Assembly: GCA_020465985.1 (NCBI GenBank)
Contig: JAANYP010003248.1
Span: 2,870,501-2,934,500 of the forward strand
Direction: 5' to 3'
DNA from: Centrapalus pauciflorus
Taxonomy: Eukaryota; Streptophyta; Magnoliopsida; Asterales; Asteraceae
DNA length: 64,000 nucleotides
Position 1 is the first letter of the stretch. Each line of letters begins with the position of its first letter. The translations under genes were made by a program, and so were the position numbers. The notes below the pieces were generated by a model. That model made no database searches, had not been told where the DNA came from, and saw nothing but the letters and a program-made list of their open reading frames with translations. Shown piece by piece: positions 36,985 to 56,653 of this stretch.

Positions 36985-37438
36985 CTAGTTTATTAACCTG
37001 TATATTATATGGATAATATTAATAAATTTATTTTTTTAAAACTATATAAATTTAAAATTAAAAATTAATATTCAAACTTTTTAATACTAATGATATGTAA
37101 TATATATCCTATATTCCTATTATAATTAGTTTATGTATAAATCACTTAAACAAAAAAACTAATCATTAATAACTTTTAAGTTTATTAGTAATAATATTTT
37201 TACTATTATAATTATAAATCAAAAACAATCTTTTAATTATTGTTTGTTGTGATTTTGTGAGATTTAAGTATCTAAGTATAATCTTATCTTAAAAGTAATT
37301 TGATTTAAATTTATTAATTTATTCTTAAAATAATAATTAACATTTGTCATTAGTAGAGGATGCCACTTGGCATCACGTGAAGATGACAAATGACAATTTA
37401 ATTATTCTTTTAATATTATTTATATATTATAAGGTAGC
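36985..37438 (-). mobile_element. Helitron relative, intergenic copy
   Basis: On the minus strand it ends GGTTAATAAACTAG before a T and shares most of its length with the Helitron in DEG1 intron 7, including the block GGATGCCACTTGGCATCACG. The 5' end has decayed (GCTACC where TCTAC is expected), so that boundary is approximate. Confidence 0.6.
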
Positions 37439-37458
37439 GTTTAATTAAAGAAAACTAA

Positions 37459-38175
37459 GGGTGCGTTTAGTTAACGAAAACTAGTCATTTTTCAATTTCA
37501 GTTTTCAAGTTATAGTTTTTAGAAAAAAACAAGGGTTTCTATGAAAAATGAAAACTTGTTTAGATGATGAAGTTCTAGTTTTAAGAAAAATAAGATGGGT
37601 GATTATAAAATAAAAAAATAGGATAGGTGATGGAAAAGTAAGAGAGAGAAAGAGAGTATTATAAAGAAATAGGGTAGGTAGTAGAAAAGTAAGAGATAGA
37701 ATATGAAAAGTGGTATTTTAAAAAGTGAAATGAAAATTTATGAAACTGTTGTTAAGTAAACAAGTTTTCATTTTTGTTGAAAAGTGAGATGAAAATTTTG
37801 AAAATTTCGGGAACTAAACGCACCCTAGGCGTTTTTCAATTTCAGTTTTCAAGTTATAGTTTTTAGAAAAAAAAACAATGGTTTCTTTGAAAAGTGAAAA
37901 CTTTTTTAGATGATGAAGTTTTTAGTTTTAAGAAAAATAAGATGTGTGATTATAAAATAGGAAAAATAGAATAGTTGGTAGAAAAGTAAGAGAGAGAAAA
38001 AGAGTGTTATAAAAAGTATAGGGTAGGTAATAAATTAGTAATAGAGAGAATGAAAAGTAATATTTCAAAAAGTGAAATAAAAATTTATGAAATTGTTGTT
38101 AACTAAACAAGTTTTCTTTTTTTTTTTTTAAAAAAAATGAGATTGAAAATTTTAAAAATTTTCGATAACTAAAAG
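37459..38175. mobile_element. Two adjacent copies of the 30712 MITE family
   Basis: The first copy (37459-37826) has ends GGGTGCGTTTAGTTAACG and its inverse GAACTAAACGCACCC. A second, more diverged copy starts at once and runs to about 38175 in the same orientation. Confidence 0.65.
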
Positions 38176-38413
38176 CAATTGAATTATTCTCTACCAATTA
38201 TGCATGCACCGTACGTGGTTGTCGTTTTTTTACTGTCATGTATTCAGGGTTCTGTCTTTTGATTGGATAGAAAGAATTCACCCAAAAATAATAATAAATA
38301 AAATAATAATTTTAGGTTGGATCTTAAAATAAACGGTGATTTGTTAGTTAAGTAGGATTTGTATGTAGAGATGATGATGAATTAAGAAAGCCGTTTTTAA
38401 TGGAAAGAGAATG

Positions 38414-38420
38414 TATAAAA
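38414..38420 (+). promoter_or_regulatory. Candidate TATA box of the KLCR gene
   Basis: TATAAAA lies upstream of a less AT-rich leader that ends in a consensus donor at 38791. Position and sequence are the only support. Confidence 0.35.
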
Positions 38421-38946
38421 AAATAAAAAAATCCCCCTGGGGAAATAATAAGAAAGAGAGGAGTGGTTGCACACGGTTGCGGAGGGGGCGGTGGTTGTGC
38501 GGAGATCAGTCGTCTTCCTTTCTTGTCTCCTCCATCCCATCGCCATTCCTGTTTTCTATTTTCATAATATTCCATCTCCATTTTTATTTCTCTTTTCAAC
38601 TGCCTTCGATTTCTTCCATTAATTTAGCTTCTCCTTTTCTCTCTCTTTTGTTTGCTAAGAGAGATTGAAAGGAGTTATACATACATTGGTTGTTCTTGCT
38701 GCTGCTGCTCCAATTAATTAAACAAAAGAGGAGATCATATCGGATTGTTATTTCCGTCGACGGTGATTAATTTATATTATCAACTTTCAAGGTATGCGAT
38801 CTATTTCATTTTTTCAATTTTTTTGTTATGTTCATAAAGTCTGTAGATGTTTAGTGTTAAATTAATTACTCTGTTGTTGATCATCGATGCTAGCTATTGG
38901 TTTGGATTGTTGATATTGATAGGTATATATATAATATACGTATGAA

Positions 38947-38948
<2 letters not shown>

Positions 38949-39031
<83 letters not shown>
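38949..39031. repeat. (TA)n microsatellite in the KLCR leader intron
   Basis: More than 80 bp of TA dinucleotides. Confidence 0.95.
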
Positions 39032-39033
<2 letters not shown>

Positions 39034-40299
39034 TGCATGTTTTATACTCGTATTTTGCTATGATTCTGTTGGTAGGAACGTAAGATTTTCAAAACGAGAT
39101 GTAAATGAGCATGGGTGCATGACCTTCTTATGTTCTTATAAATTTGTGATTTCTTGCTATGTCATTTGAATAAAGGCTTCTTTTAGAATTTCATTTTTGT
39201 TAATCATCGATAATTATATAATTACCAAAATGAAATTGATACACATCATACAAACAAATGCATCTGGCTCTGGCTATATATAACTAGTATATTTACCCGT
39301 GCGTTGCCCGGGTTTACCGTTTTAAATTTATAAAAATATTCTATATGGCAAAATGATATATATTTACATCATATTATATAGTGGAAACACTTTCGACACA
39401 AATTGGATAAACCAAAAAATCACGTTCTTACACTTTTTTGTCTCAGATACATCATAAAGTTCAATGCTAAAGTTCAATGCTATACAATTATTTCACAAAA
39501 TTTAATATTATAAAAAGAAAAAGACAGTTTTAAAATCAAAATACCAATCATGATTACATTTTGTGTGTTGATGCAACCCTTCATAGATGACATAATATTG
39601 CACATGCGTTGTGCGGGTTTCCAGTTTAAATTTTACAAATATTGATTTTAAATATATCTTAATGCAGAATAATAAAGTTAGAATAAGATTAGCTGTAGTT
39701 GAACATAGATAAAAAAATGAAGTTATGTGTTGATAATCCTCTTTGTTTTGTAGTGTTTTTTTTTTTTTTTGCTTTCTTATAGAGAAAATACTGGAAAATC
39801 AAGTGACAATTAAAATCCACATAAAAAATGTAGTTTTACCTTTTCTTTCTTGATGTGACATTTTTCTTCTGCCACAAATAGCACGAAACTTGCATGAAGT
39901 AGTTTGTAAACGGGGAAAATTGCTTGAGTGATGAAAAGATTGACGATTATGTTGGAATTTTGGAATGTTGACTGCAATTTTGGAATTAAAAATGTACTGA
40001 CCTCTCATGCTGGAATGATCCTGCAAACTGGAATTCTTATGAAGAAGAATTTGGAGTTCTATGGTTATGTTGTCACGTAATTTTCAAGTTTTTACAATTT
40101 TTTGTTCTATTTATAGTGTTGTGTATTGCTAAATTTCTGCAAAATTTGTTGGCACACGTAAGTGGGCATGATCAAGCAGTTTTTTAGTATAAAACAACTG
40201 TATCATTTTGTCAGTTTTAATCCTCCCTAAATTTAAATAAAAGTAATAATTGCAATTTTGGAACATTAAATTTAGACGTGGATGTAGCAGTTTTAAGGT

Positions 40300-40502
40300 G
40301 GTTTTAATTAAAGTAGTGGGGTGTTATGATTTACAATTATACCCCTTTAATGCAACCGTCATAGTTTATAAGCAGTTTTTTTAAGGGTATTAAAGTACAA
40401 TGTGGTTTTAATTAAAGTAGTGGGGTGTTATGATTTACAATTATACCCCTTTAATTCAACCGTCGTAGTTTATAAGCAGTTTTTTTTAAGGGTATTAAAG
40501 TA
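40300..40502. repeat. Tandem duplication, two units of about 100 bp
   Basis: The block starting GTGGTTTTAATTAAAGTAGT and ending AAGGGTATTAAAGTA appears twice in a row with few differences. Confidence 0.85.
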
Positions 40503-40794
40503 ACTATCTAATTCATCCTTATCAATGGCACAAAATCAATGGATCAAGATCCAACGGTCAAGATTTGCTGAAGGCTTTATGTCTCGCCAGCAATATATAG
40601 TTATAATTCTCTCGTATGATATGGTCTAATGCCCCATTGCTCCAATATAACTGTATTAGTTCTGGTATATATGTTGCATTTAATGTCAACTTGAATATTT
40701 GAGAAGGTGTAGGCTGTTGGCTAATAAATGGGGCCTTTTTGTTCTATGCAGAATAACATTAGTCTTCTGGGCAACTCCCATTTGAGGAATAAAT

Positions 40795-42928
40795 ATGTCA
40801 GAATCTGACATACACTTAAGCTCAAGTTCATCGGGCACCATGTTGCCTCGTAAAGACCTTTTCATCAATCCTCCTCCAAGAAGCCCGTTAAGCACACAAG
40901 AACTAGACAATGATATAATCGATTTAGATCAAGCCAGTCCTCTGGCTGCCGATACTTATGAGCAGTTGTATCGGGACGCCTTTGACATGCAAAGCTTCGA
41001 CCTGTCTCCTTCTGGGACTAGTTTCGAGTCATATGGGCAGGAAACTATAATTGAATCTGAGCTACGCTCTCCGGCTGCAAGAAATTTAAAAAAGGGAGAT
41101 AAGACAATAAAAAGGACCGCAGTTATGGTTGAAAGCAAGGAAGCATCACCTAAGACAAAGACATTGAACCGCTCCCCAAGTGTGAAAAGTGTGTCTTCTC
41201 CCAGATCTCCCAGGATCCCAAAGCCAAAAACGAGGAGCAAGTCTATTGTTGAAAACAATCTACCTCTCGGGAGTCCCAGAAAAGTCGAAAAGAGTCCCAC
41301 GCAAGGATCGCAGCAGACGGGGAAAGAGGATCCATCATACCTAGGGCCTTACTTACTCAAGCAAACGAGGGAGTTGTTGGCATCAGGGGAAAATCCAAAG
41401 AAAGCTCTCGAACTGGGTGTAAGGGCAATGAAAGCATTTGAATGCACTAGGTCTCAAAAACCGAATTTGGAATATGTCTTGTGTTTGCATATTGTAGCGG
41501 CATTGTACTGTAGTTTAGGGCAGTACAGCGCTGCTATTCCTCTGTTAGAGCGTTCTATTGAGATACCAAGCATGGGTGAAGGCCATCAAAATTCACTAGC
41601 TAAGTTTGCTGGGTGTATGCAGTTAGGGGATACCTATGCGATGCTTGGATATATCGAAAATTCTATACTTTGTTATACAACAGCATTGGGAATCCAAAGA
41701 CAGGTCTTAGGTGTAACGGATCCTCGATTTGGTGAGACTTGTAGGTATGTAGCTGAGGCTCATGTTCAAGCTTTGGAGTTCGATGAGGCCAAGAAACTGT
41801 GTCAAATGGCTCTGGACACACACAAAGCAAATGGAACAACCGCTTCGGAAGAAGAAGCAGCAGACAGAAGGCTTATGGGGCTTGTTTGTGATGCCAAGGG
41901 AGATTACGAGGCTGCCCTAGAGCATTATGTCTTGGCCAGCATCACCATGTCCGCGGCTGGCCAGGATTCTGATGTTGCTGCTATTGATGTCTGCATCGGT
42001 GATGCCTATCTATCTTTGGCTCGCTACGATGAAGCTGTTTTTGCCTATCAAAAAGCACTCAATGTGTTTAAGGCAACAAAAGGAGACAATCATCCATCGG
42101 TTGCTTCTGTTTTTGTCCGTTTGGCCGAGTTGTACAACAAGATTGGGAAGTTCCGTGAATCCAAATCTTACTGTGGAAATGCACTCCGCATTTATGAGAA
42201 GCCAATGCAGGGGAGTCCCAATGACGAAATCGCTAATGGCTTCATCGAGGTTGCTGCTATTTATGAATCCATGAATGAACTTAGCCCCGCAATCAACTTA
42301 CTTAAAAAAGCACTCAGGGTTTTCGGGAAGGCTCCAGGTCAACTGAGCACGATTGCAGGAGTCGAGGCTCAGATGGGGGTTCTCTATTACATGATGGGGC
42401 TTTACGCAGACTCATATGATTATTTCAAGGTTGCCGTTTCGAAATTAAGGGTGGTGGCGGAAAAGAAATCAGCACTATTTGGCAGCGTGTTGAACCAAAT
42501 GGGACTGGCTTGTCTCCAGATCGATTTGTATGACGAGGCTGCTGATCTGTTTGAAGAAGCAAAGGGTGTTTTGGAGGTGGAATATGGTTCTCATCATCCA
42601 GACACACTTGCCGTCTATAGCAATCTTGCTGGAACATATGATGCAATGGGCAGGTATTGCTGGATTTTACCTTTTTACTGCCCCATTTTACTTGTTTCTT
42701 CTCTCTATGTATGTTACAACTTACAAGCAAGATGATTCTTCTTTTGCGTACAGGTGGGAAGATGCAATTGAGATACTGGACTACGTGGTGGGGATGAGAG
42801 AGGAGAAGCTTGGAACAGCAAGTTCGGATGTGGATGATGAGAAAAGAAGACTGGCCGAGTTATTAAAAGACACTGGCCGGGATCGAAGCAAGAAATCATT
42901 GTCGCTTGAATTCCTCCTCGACGGTTAA
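40795..42928 (+). CDS. KLCR: Kinesin light chain-related TPR protein (KLCR/CMU)
   Basis: Plant TPR protein that sits on cortical microtubules and helps hold cellulose synthase tracks in place (KLCR1-3, also CMU). Exons 40795-42653 and 42754-42928, joined at GGCAG|G; 677 residues. Residues 1 to about 180 look disordered: acidic at the start, then basic and Ser/Pro-rich (SPSVKSVSSPRSPRIPKPKT). From about 185 on, tetratricopeptide repeats follow to the end, for example LHIVAALYCSLGQYSAAIPLLERSI, IGDAYLSLARYDEAVFAYQKAL, LNQMGLACLQIDLYDEAADLFEEA and the exon-crossing YSNLAGTYDAMGRWEDAIEIL. The C-terminus is charged (DDEKRRLAELLKDTGRDRSKKS). No motor domain is present, as expected. It lies head-to-tail with OM47, 1.1 kb upstream. 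Confidence 0.94.
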
Positions 42929-44011
42929 CACTAACACTTCTCTCTTAATTTATTTTTAAAAAAATCCGTATATTGATGGAAACAAACGAAATCCCTTGTG
43001 AAGATGCTTCCTTTCTGTACATCCTTGGGGTTGTTTAAGCTAAAGTTTGGAGTTCCAAATGTTTGATGATACTTCTACACATTTGTGTGTGCATGCTGCT
43101 AGCGAGTGAAGTTCCTTGTAATACCACTTGACGGGTAGCAGAAATGGTTGTCCATCTTTATACTTCAAATTTCTAATGGAATGGAGGGATTTCTCACTTC
43201 TCAATCACACCACCTGTTTATTGATTGATTATTTATGCTTACAATTCTTTTTGGTTATACACACACGCACATGTAATATGGTTCGAGAGAGTCGAAGATA
43301 CAACCTTTAAAAAAAATTTAAATATTTTTTCATATACATGTGTTAATTAACATTATAAAGATAATATGTATATCTCACATACATTCACTTCTCTTAATTT
43401 TTTAAAAATAATGTAAACGTCTACTTACATAAATTTACATATACGTGAACATACATTTATGTGTTGCATGATTTCTTTCTGTATATTTCGTTTAATTGAC
43501 AAATGACAGTCAAATTTTTGTGAAAAACCAATTATTTAGCTATGTATATCTAAGGTCTAATATAACTGATTTAAATGTATATCAATTCAGACTTTAATAT
43601 TCTAATAATTAATTATTATGATATAATAAAAGGTTTAATAGATGATAACTATTTTCCATTTATTATTCATGTATATTTAGTTGGTTAGAAAAATTAGTTT
43701 ATGAAAAACATAATAATATTATTGTATTTATTTATTTATAAAAATTAATATTTATATGTTTTAATTTTTTAGTTTATATATATATATTTTATATAAATAA
43801 TTATGTATTAACAATTAAAAGTATCTGCAAGTAAAATCAAAATGCAATGTATGAAGAGTTTATATACAAGGGAGACAAAGTTCTTGACCCTCTCCAATGT
43901 CCACACTCCAACTTCTTGCTCCCTCTGGTGGATCAGAATCAGAAGTTATCTCTACAAAAAAGATTGTCAGAAACCCTAGACGAATTCGTAGCAGAGAGAG
44001 ATAATATAGAC
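42929..44011. other. Intergenic region between KLCR and OM47
   Basis: KLCR 3'UTR, then about 500 bp of AT-rich sequence, then a likely OM47 leader from about 43800. The reading frame upstream of the chosen OM47 start is open back to 43847 but shows no family similarity, so it is treated as leader. Confidence 0.5.
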
Positions 44012-50350
<6,339 letters not shown>

Positions 50351-50699
50351 TCATTTTGTTATTTTCTTTTACTTTACTCATCTTATCTGATATCATTTAG
50401 GTGGATGATTCCTACACACGGTTGGGTATTTGTTTTGTTAAGGTTTTTTTTTTTCGTCTTTTGTTTTTGTGTTTATATTCTGTAAGGGTAACACATTTTG
50501 ATAGACATTTTGGAGAAACCAGAACTAATTTAGAAGATTTGCCAAAATACTTGTACGTTTTGCTATCAATGGAAGCTCATTGTTTATATCACATCACGAA
50601 ACATGAAATGCAAATATTACTGAACGATACGTATGTTGGTTATTTGAAATAAAGTCATGCCAAAAGTTATTTTATGACTTATCAATGCACATTTGTATA

Positions 50700-51060
50700 A
50701 CAGTGCATGCATTTGACAGTAGCTGTTAGGAGCTTTAGCTTTTGATTTTTGGAAGCTCAAGCTCATGGTTGGAGCTTGAGCTTTTGATTCGGATAAAGCT
50801 TTTAAAGGCTCTTCCACGAGAAACTACTTGAAGCAGCTTTCGAAACGAGCTTGAGCTTTTGGTCAAACAAAATTACCTTTTTACTCTCTAAATAATTATA
50901 AACTATAACTTTTAATTAATATTTATGTATTTTTATGTCATTTAATACTAAAAGCTACATCTACAGCTATTTTTACTAAACACATTTTTTAATAAAAAGC
51001 TAAAGTTCTTTTAAAAATCTACAGCGCTCAAAAGCTCTAGCTAGTCGTGTCAAACATATC
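50700..51060. mobile_element. Probable fold-back element (GCTTTTGAGC-type ends)
   Basis: The left part has AGGAGCTTTAGCTTTTG repeats and the right part has inverse-like AGCTAAAGTTC and CAAAAGCTCTAGCTAG. Boundaries are approximate. Confidence 0.4.
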
Positions 51061-51312
51061 CAATGTTTTTGGGAAATCTGTTAATAGAATATGACAAAAA
51101 TGTGTTGCTAGTAGAATTAAATTTGATAGAATTTGACAAACTCAAAACTAAATGAAATTGAATTTGATTTTTAACTCCTTACAAAATATAAAACATGGCT
51201 TGTGGAATATTATTTGACAAATTAAAATTAGATTAGGTGTTTGAAGCTTTAAGTTATAAAGATAAAAAGTTAAACTTTGTTTATAAAAATTCAACAAACC
51301 TACTAAATTATA

Positions 51313-52850
51313 ATGGCGTGTAACACCCTAAATTTTCAGGTAAATTTAAATGCCTGTATATTTTTAACAACAAAAAGATAGATTTTATAAAAGTTGAGAA
51401 TTTTTAATTTTTAGTGGATTTGTCAAACTCATTCTTTTAATCAAATGGCCATACTCTTCTTGTTAATTATGTCAACTCTTTCCCATATTTTTTATTAAAC
51501 AAAATTCATACTATTTTTCATTACCCCATATTTTCTTCCTTATAAGATTGTGTAATACTTTTTTTAATCCTCTTTGACGATAGTAAGAAAAAAGGGGAGC
51601 AAAGAAACAGTGTCAAATTCATCATTAACCTACATCATCATCATTAAAAAAAAGCTTTTTTTAAATAAAATAGTACAAGATCCGTACTTTTGATTAATCT
51701 ACCACATATACATAACTTTTGTTTATTTAAACACTCCTAAACTAACTTTCTACCTTATTTAGACATAACCAAACTAAAATTATTGATGATTGGAAGGATT
51801 CTGACAAAAAGATTAAGGTGATAGATTGTGAACTTCAACCAAACTTCATTGTGTTCTTGAGTAATTCCTAATCACATTTCCCTTTATGAAATTTCTTGAG
51901 TTAAAGAATTACCACATTATATTTTAAACCAAATTTTCAATCTAGAACAAATCCAAATCTATCATCTTCTACGTATCTCCTTAAGAAAAACGTGAATCTT
52001 TTTTAGTGAAGATTTTTTTGAGTAAATTTATGAAACATTGAAATAAACTCTCAAATACCTATATAATAATAAAATAAGTTAAAAGCTAAGTCCTAGCAAG
52101 AACATATAGTTAAATATGTAAATTAAACTCGAAAGACATTATTTAAACGTTACATGTTGTATTGGATTACTATGTTATTTGGGAGTTACCCATCGTATGC
52201 ATGCTAGCTGCTTTACATGACTGAGCTCTAGTACTGCGTGTGGCACGTTGAACACCATGTCTCGAGTCACGAGACTTTGATATTTAACGATACTTGGATG
52301 TTGTTCTGGGAGATACCTAGAACCTCTAATAAGGATTTCAGACGATACTTGGAATCCATGTTTACCATTTATTTGCTATCACCATGTTACATGAACATAT
52401 ACTTGTTTATGACTGTTAAATATGTTATTCATTAAGCCTTACCAACTTTCCCCGGTTGTGGGAATATTATTTTACAGGTTTAGACAAATGTAAGGATGCA
52501 ACATCATCCAGTACTTTGATCGACGACTCAATATCATGACATTACTAGAGATCTACTTTAGCATTTTAGTCATTTATGTACTTGTAGGGTTCGAGTAGAA
52601 CACTTGGACTTTATTGGACATACCTTAATATCAACTCTGATGGCTTAAATCTTATTTTGTTAACTTAGTAGCTTGACAACATCAACACTTAACAGTGTCA
52701 ACCTAGTATGCGATGTATTATGTTGATGTCATTTATTATCCTTGTATTGTATTGGCTATAAAAATCTTAGTTGTCGCGAATTTTGCTGACAGTTTATTAC
52801 AGATTTTGGATAGAAGTCTTGAATAATTAAGACGGGTTTCTTTGATTTCA
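51313..52850. mobile_element. Possible degenerate gypsy-type solo LTR
   Basis: It starts TGTAACACCCTAAATTTTC, the usual opening of many plant Ty3/gypsy LTRs, and contains a CTTACCAACTTTCCCCGGTTGTGG stretch common inside them. The expected closing end was not identified, so both extent and call are tentative. No gene is present in this interval. Confidence 0.35.
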
Positions 52851-52910
52851 TTCCATGATTTAAATGGGTGTAAGATTAAATTCAACATAGAAATTTTATA
52901 AAATAGAATT

Positions 52911-52918
52911 TATATAAA
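52911..52918 (+). promoter_or_regulatory. Candidate TATA box of DEG1
   Basis: TATATAAA lies 78 bases upstream of the DEG1 start codon, fitting a leader of about 45 bases. Confidence 0.5.
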
Positions 52919-52988
52919 AGAAAGAGAGAGTTGTATAAAACGAAAGGAAAGAAGGTTTGAAGTAATAAAAAAGCTCACGGTAGCAGCA

Positions 52989-55900
52989 ATGGCTTCTTCC
53001 TCCTATTCACTCCTTTCCACATCATCACCAACAACAACATGCACTTGTTCTTCCTCACTTTTTACTCCGTCTTCCCATAAATCCACCATACTCTCTCTTC
53101 GCCTTCCACTTCACACACACCGAATCATCGCTTCTTCTCTTCGCGAACCTTCTCACCCTACCTACTCTCCGGCGCCTGACAGATCCTCCTCCTTCACCAA
53201 ATTTCTGGACTCCTGCTTCCTCATCTGCACTTCTGTTGCTCTTTCCGCATCTCTCTTCCTCACCGATGTCGATACCGCTGCAGCTTTTGTTGTTTCTACG
53301 CCTAGGAAGTTGCAGACCGATGAGCTTGCCACTGTTCGTCTGTTCCAGGAGAATACCCCGTCTGTTGTCTACATTACTAATCTAGCTTCTAGGTATTTTT
53401 TTTTTTACCTTCTTTGTTCCGATTTCCATCAGATCATCCGTATTTGTTTTGTTTATGCCTGTTGAATCTGGTACGGAATATGATATGTATAACAGATCTT
53501 AGTTTTCATATCTTAATTAGTTTTATTGTAATTGTTGTCCTCGTGTAATCTATCATTTGTGGAAAATGATTAATATGCATGAAACGCATACTTAAAAAGA
53601 TGCCTATGAATTCAATGTGATGGTAACACACACAAAATCAAATAATGGATATGTGGAGAGAGAACGAGTACTGTCCATGTGCCAATCATTCAATGAATTA
53701 GGCATTTTGTTTCCACAGATTTGTCATTTTGTATGCTCGTTTTATCTAGTGAAATTAATTGAGGTGCAAATATTTTTTTTCTAATAAGTCGTTGTTTGAG
53801 TGAATGTTATCTGATTTAGGCAAGATGCATTTACTCTGGATGTGTTCGAGGTGCCTCAAGGGTCTGGATCCGGCTTTGTATGGGATAAGGACGGTCATGT
53901 TGTCACAAATTATCATGTTATTCGTGGTGCGTCTGACCTCAGGTTGGTTGCTTTATGTAGTTTACCTAGTTTATGCTATTATATATCAGTGAATATTATC
54001 TATGCTTGAATATATGAGTTATGAAAATGCACCGAAATGTATGGTTGTAAGGTGACTCATTTTTTAGCTTAGCCTAGCTGTTTAGCATATCTGAAAAGAA
54101 GCAGCAAAGTTGATGACAGTCTTCCCCATGAATTTTATATAAATGAATGTCTAAACTGATATCAATCATACAAACTTACAAAGACGAGAAGCACTTGATT
54201 TTGAGCCATCGTCATGTTGGACGGTGAGACAAGAAGATCAGCCCAAAATACTAAAAGGGGAGATTATTCCAACATTCAACTATGTTTAACCTCTTTCATT
54301 TGTCTAGAAACACCATGTTTAACTAAACTGAATATACGTCTTGTCAAAAGAGAAGTTAATAATGTTAGTCCTAGCAATGAAGTTTGTGTTGACATTACAA
54401 AATAGCTACTCGATCTGTCGATTATCACTGGATTGACTTTCTTCTCTATCAGTTCTGTTAGAAACGCCTATGAATCTGTAACTTTTTATCTGATAAACTT
54501 GAATTGATGTATGTTTCTTCAGGGTAACTCTTTCTGATCAGACCACTTATGATGCAAAAGTTGTTGGGTTTGACCAAGATAAGGATGTTGCTGTATTGCT
54601 TATTGATGCACCAAAAGATAAGCTGAGACCTATACCAGTTGGGGTGTCAGCTGACTTGCTTGTTGGGCAAAAAGTGTTCGCTATTGGAAACCCTGTGAGT
54701 GTAGATATGCTAATTCAGTGCATGTCTGTGTATTTCCTATCGTGGATGTGCATTTATGCTAGCATAATTCTTTGCCAATATGTCCTTCTGAGTATGGTTT
54801 GTACCAACCTATCAACTAATAGACCTTTAACTTTTGTACCACAAACAAGATCGCACACGTAGATGGTGCTTTGGGAATGGGAGGGAATCCTTGCCTCTTG
54901 GGGTGGGTGTAAGGGCTAATTAGGATGCCAGGCTGAACTCTGCAATAAATCAGTTATGATAATTAGGATGCCGGTTTTCCTACGTAGTTTGTTTCTTCTT
55001 ATATAGGGTTGGTCTTCCTTCAATGTATTTGTGCCAACGTCGTTACTAACTTAACAGTGGCTTTTTCAAGCTGTTTAGTTAAGCATTTTTAGAGTGTGCT
55101 TAAAGACAAAATAAACTGATAAGAACACATGCTACACTTGATAGATGAATTAATTGATAAATTATTTACCATATTGCGCTCCTTTCCTTTACATTTTGGG
55201 ATTAGGTGGCCAATATGACTGTTGGTATTCCTTTTGCAGTTTGGGCTTGATCACACGCTTACAACTGGTGTCATCAGGTACAAAATTGGTGACAAAGGGT
55301 TTTTTTTCACAAAAATAGCTCTTAGTTTAGGTCTACAGAAAATGTGTGATTTTAGAGAGGATTGATGTTTGCAAGTATTTTTCTACGTTCTTTATAGTGG
55401 CCTACGAAGAGAAATAAGCTCGGCAGGTACTGGCCGTCCAATCCAAGATGTCATCCAGACAGATGCCGCAATCAACCCTGGTAATAGTGGAGGGCCACTT
55501 CTTGATAGCTCTGGAAATCTTATTGGGGTGAATACGGCCATATATTCCCCATCTGGTGCATCCTCTGGTGTTGGGTTTTCCATTCCAGTCGATACTGTGA
55601 GTTGTACTAGTCTTACCTTTGATTATCTCAATAATTCATGGTTACAATGCCTTAGGAGGCATCTTCATTTATCATCTCCCCAGGTAGGTGGAATTGTTGA
55701 CCAGTTGGTGCAATTTGGAAAAGTGACGCGACCAATTTTAGGAATCAAATTTGCACCTGATCAGTCCGTAGAACAACTTGGAGTGGGTGGAGTGCTCGTG
55801 TTAGATGCTCCTCCAAATGGTCCAGCTGGAAAAGCGGTAACTTTGACCCTCTATTTTTAACCAACTGAATGCGTACTTTATCGTTATCTCATTTTTGGAC

Positions 55901-56653
55901 CTTATGAAGCCCGAGGATATTCTATAATAATCTTGCAGGGTATGCTTTCAACAAAACGTGATGCCTATGGCAGACTCATATTGGGTGATATTATAACATC
56001 TGTAAATGGCAAAAAAGTTGCTAATGGAAGTGATTTATACAGAATTCTTGACCAATGCAAAGTGGGTGAAACAGTAAGTTTGCATCCAATTTCTTAACGT
56101 TGATCTTTTGCCGTAAGTTTTTTCATATGTGACATTAGTTTATTAACCCGTGTATTACACTACACGGATAACTTTAATAATTTTTTTTCTTAAATTAATA
56201 TAAACTTGAGACTAAAAATAAATATCCAAACTTTTAATACTAATGATATTTAATATATCTTATTATAATCAATTTATGAACAAGTCATTTAAACAAAAAA
56301 ACTAAGCATTAATTACTTTTAAGTTTATTATTAGCATTATAATTATTAATAAAAAGAATCTTTAAAATATTGTTTTTTTGTGATTTTGTGAGATTTAAAT
56401 ATCCAACCATAATCTAATCTTAAAAGGAATTTGATCTTGAAATACTTTAATATTTGTCATTAGTAGAAGATACCACTTGGCATCATTGTAAAATGGCAAT
56501 TTAGTTACTCTTTAATAGTATTTGTAGATGTGTTTTCACATGGCATTTGAAAACAATTTGGTTGTGGCTGATCAGGTAACTGTTGAGGTTCTGCGTGGAG
56601 ACCATGTTGAGAAGATCCCTGTGGTGCTTGAACCAAAGGCCGATGAAACATAA
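52989..56653 (+). CDS. DEG1: Deg1/DegP1 protease, thylakoid lumen
   Basis: ATP-independent serine endoprotease of the thylakoid lumen that helps degrade damaged photosystem II proteins. Exons: 52989-53392, 53820-53942, 54523-54694, 55240-55277, 55398-55596, 55684-55836, 55939-56073, 56576-56653; 433 residues. Residues 1 to about 70 are a Ser/Thr/Pro-rich plastid transit peptide. A hydrophobic stretch (LICTSVALSASLFL) ending in DTAAAF serves as lumen transfer signal. The trypsin-like domain has the full triad: H167 (NYHVI), D197 (DKDVAVL) and S276 (PGNSGGPLL), with spacings of 30 and 79 as I recall for Arabidopsis DEG1. One PDZ domain follows from about 320 (GGVLVLDAPPNGPAGKAG, LGDIITSVNGKKV). 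Intron 7 holds a Helitron. Ortholog call rests on the N-terminus and overall match. Confidence 0.95.
56135..56528 (-). mobile_element. Non-autonomous Helitron in DEG1 intron 7
   Basis: Read on the minus strand it starts TCTACAAATACTATTAAAG after an A (complement of 56529) and ends GGGTTAATAAACTAA before a T (complement of 56134). Near the end is a hairpin, CCGTGTA with its inverse TACACGG. 394 bp, no target duplication, same family as 16919-17213 and 36985-37438. Confidence 0.75.

Larger units (their letters stand above)
38792..40751 (+). other. KLCR: Probable 5'UTR intron of the KLCR gene (2 kb)
   Basis: Donor CTTTCAAG|GTATGCG at 38791/38792 and acceptor GTTCTATGCAG|AATAAC at 40751/40752, 43 bases before the start codon. 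It contains a long (TA)n tract (38949-39031), a Helitron-type end at 39284 (minus orientation, GGGTAAATATACTAG before T), a second degenerate copy of that end near 39600, and a 100-bp tandem duplication (about 40300-40500). Confidence 0.6.

Noticed and set aside
43847..44011. Upstream extension of the OM47 frame to an earlier ATG
   Set aside because: The frame is open but the family starts at the MGNLWSW methionine; the extra residues look like translated leader.
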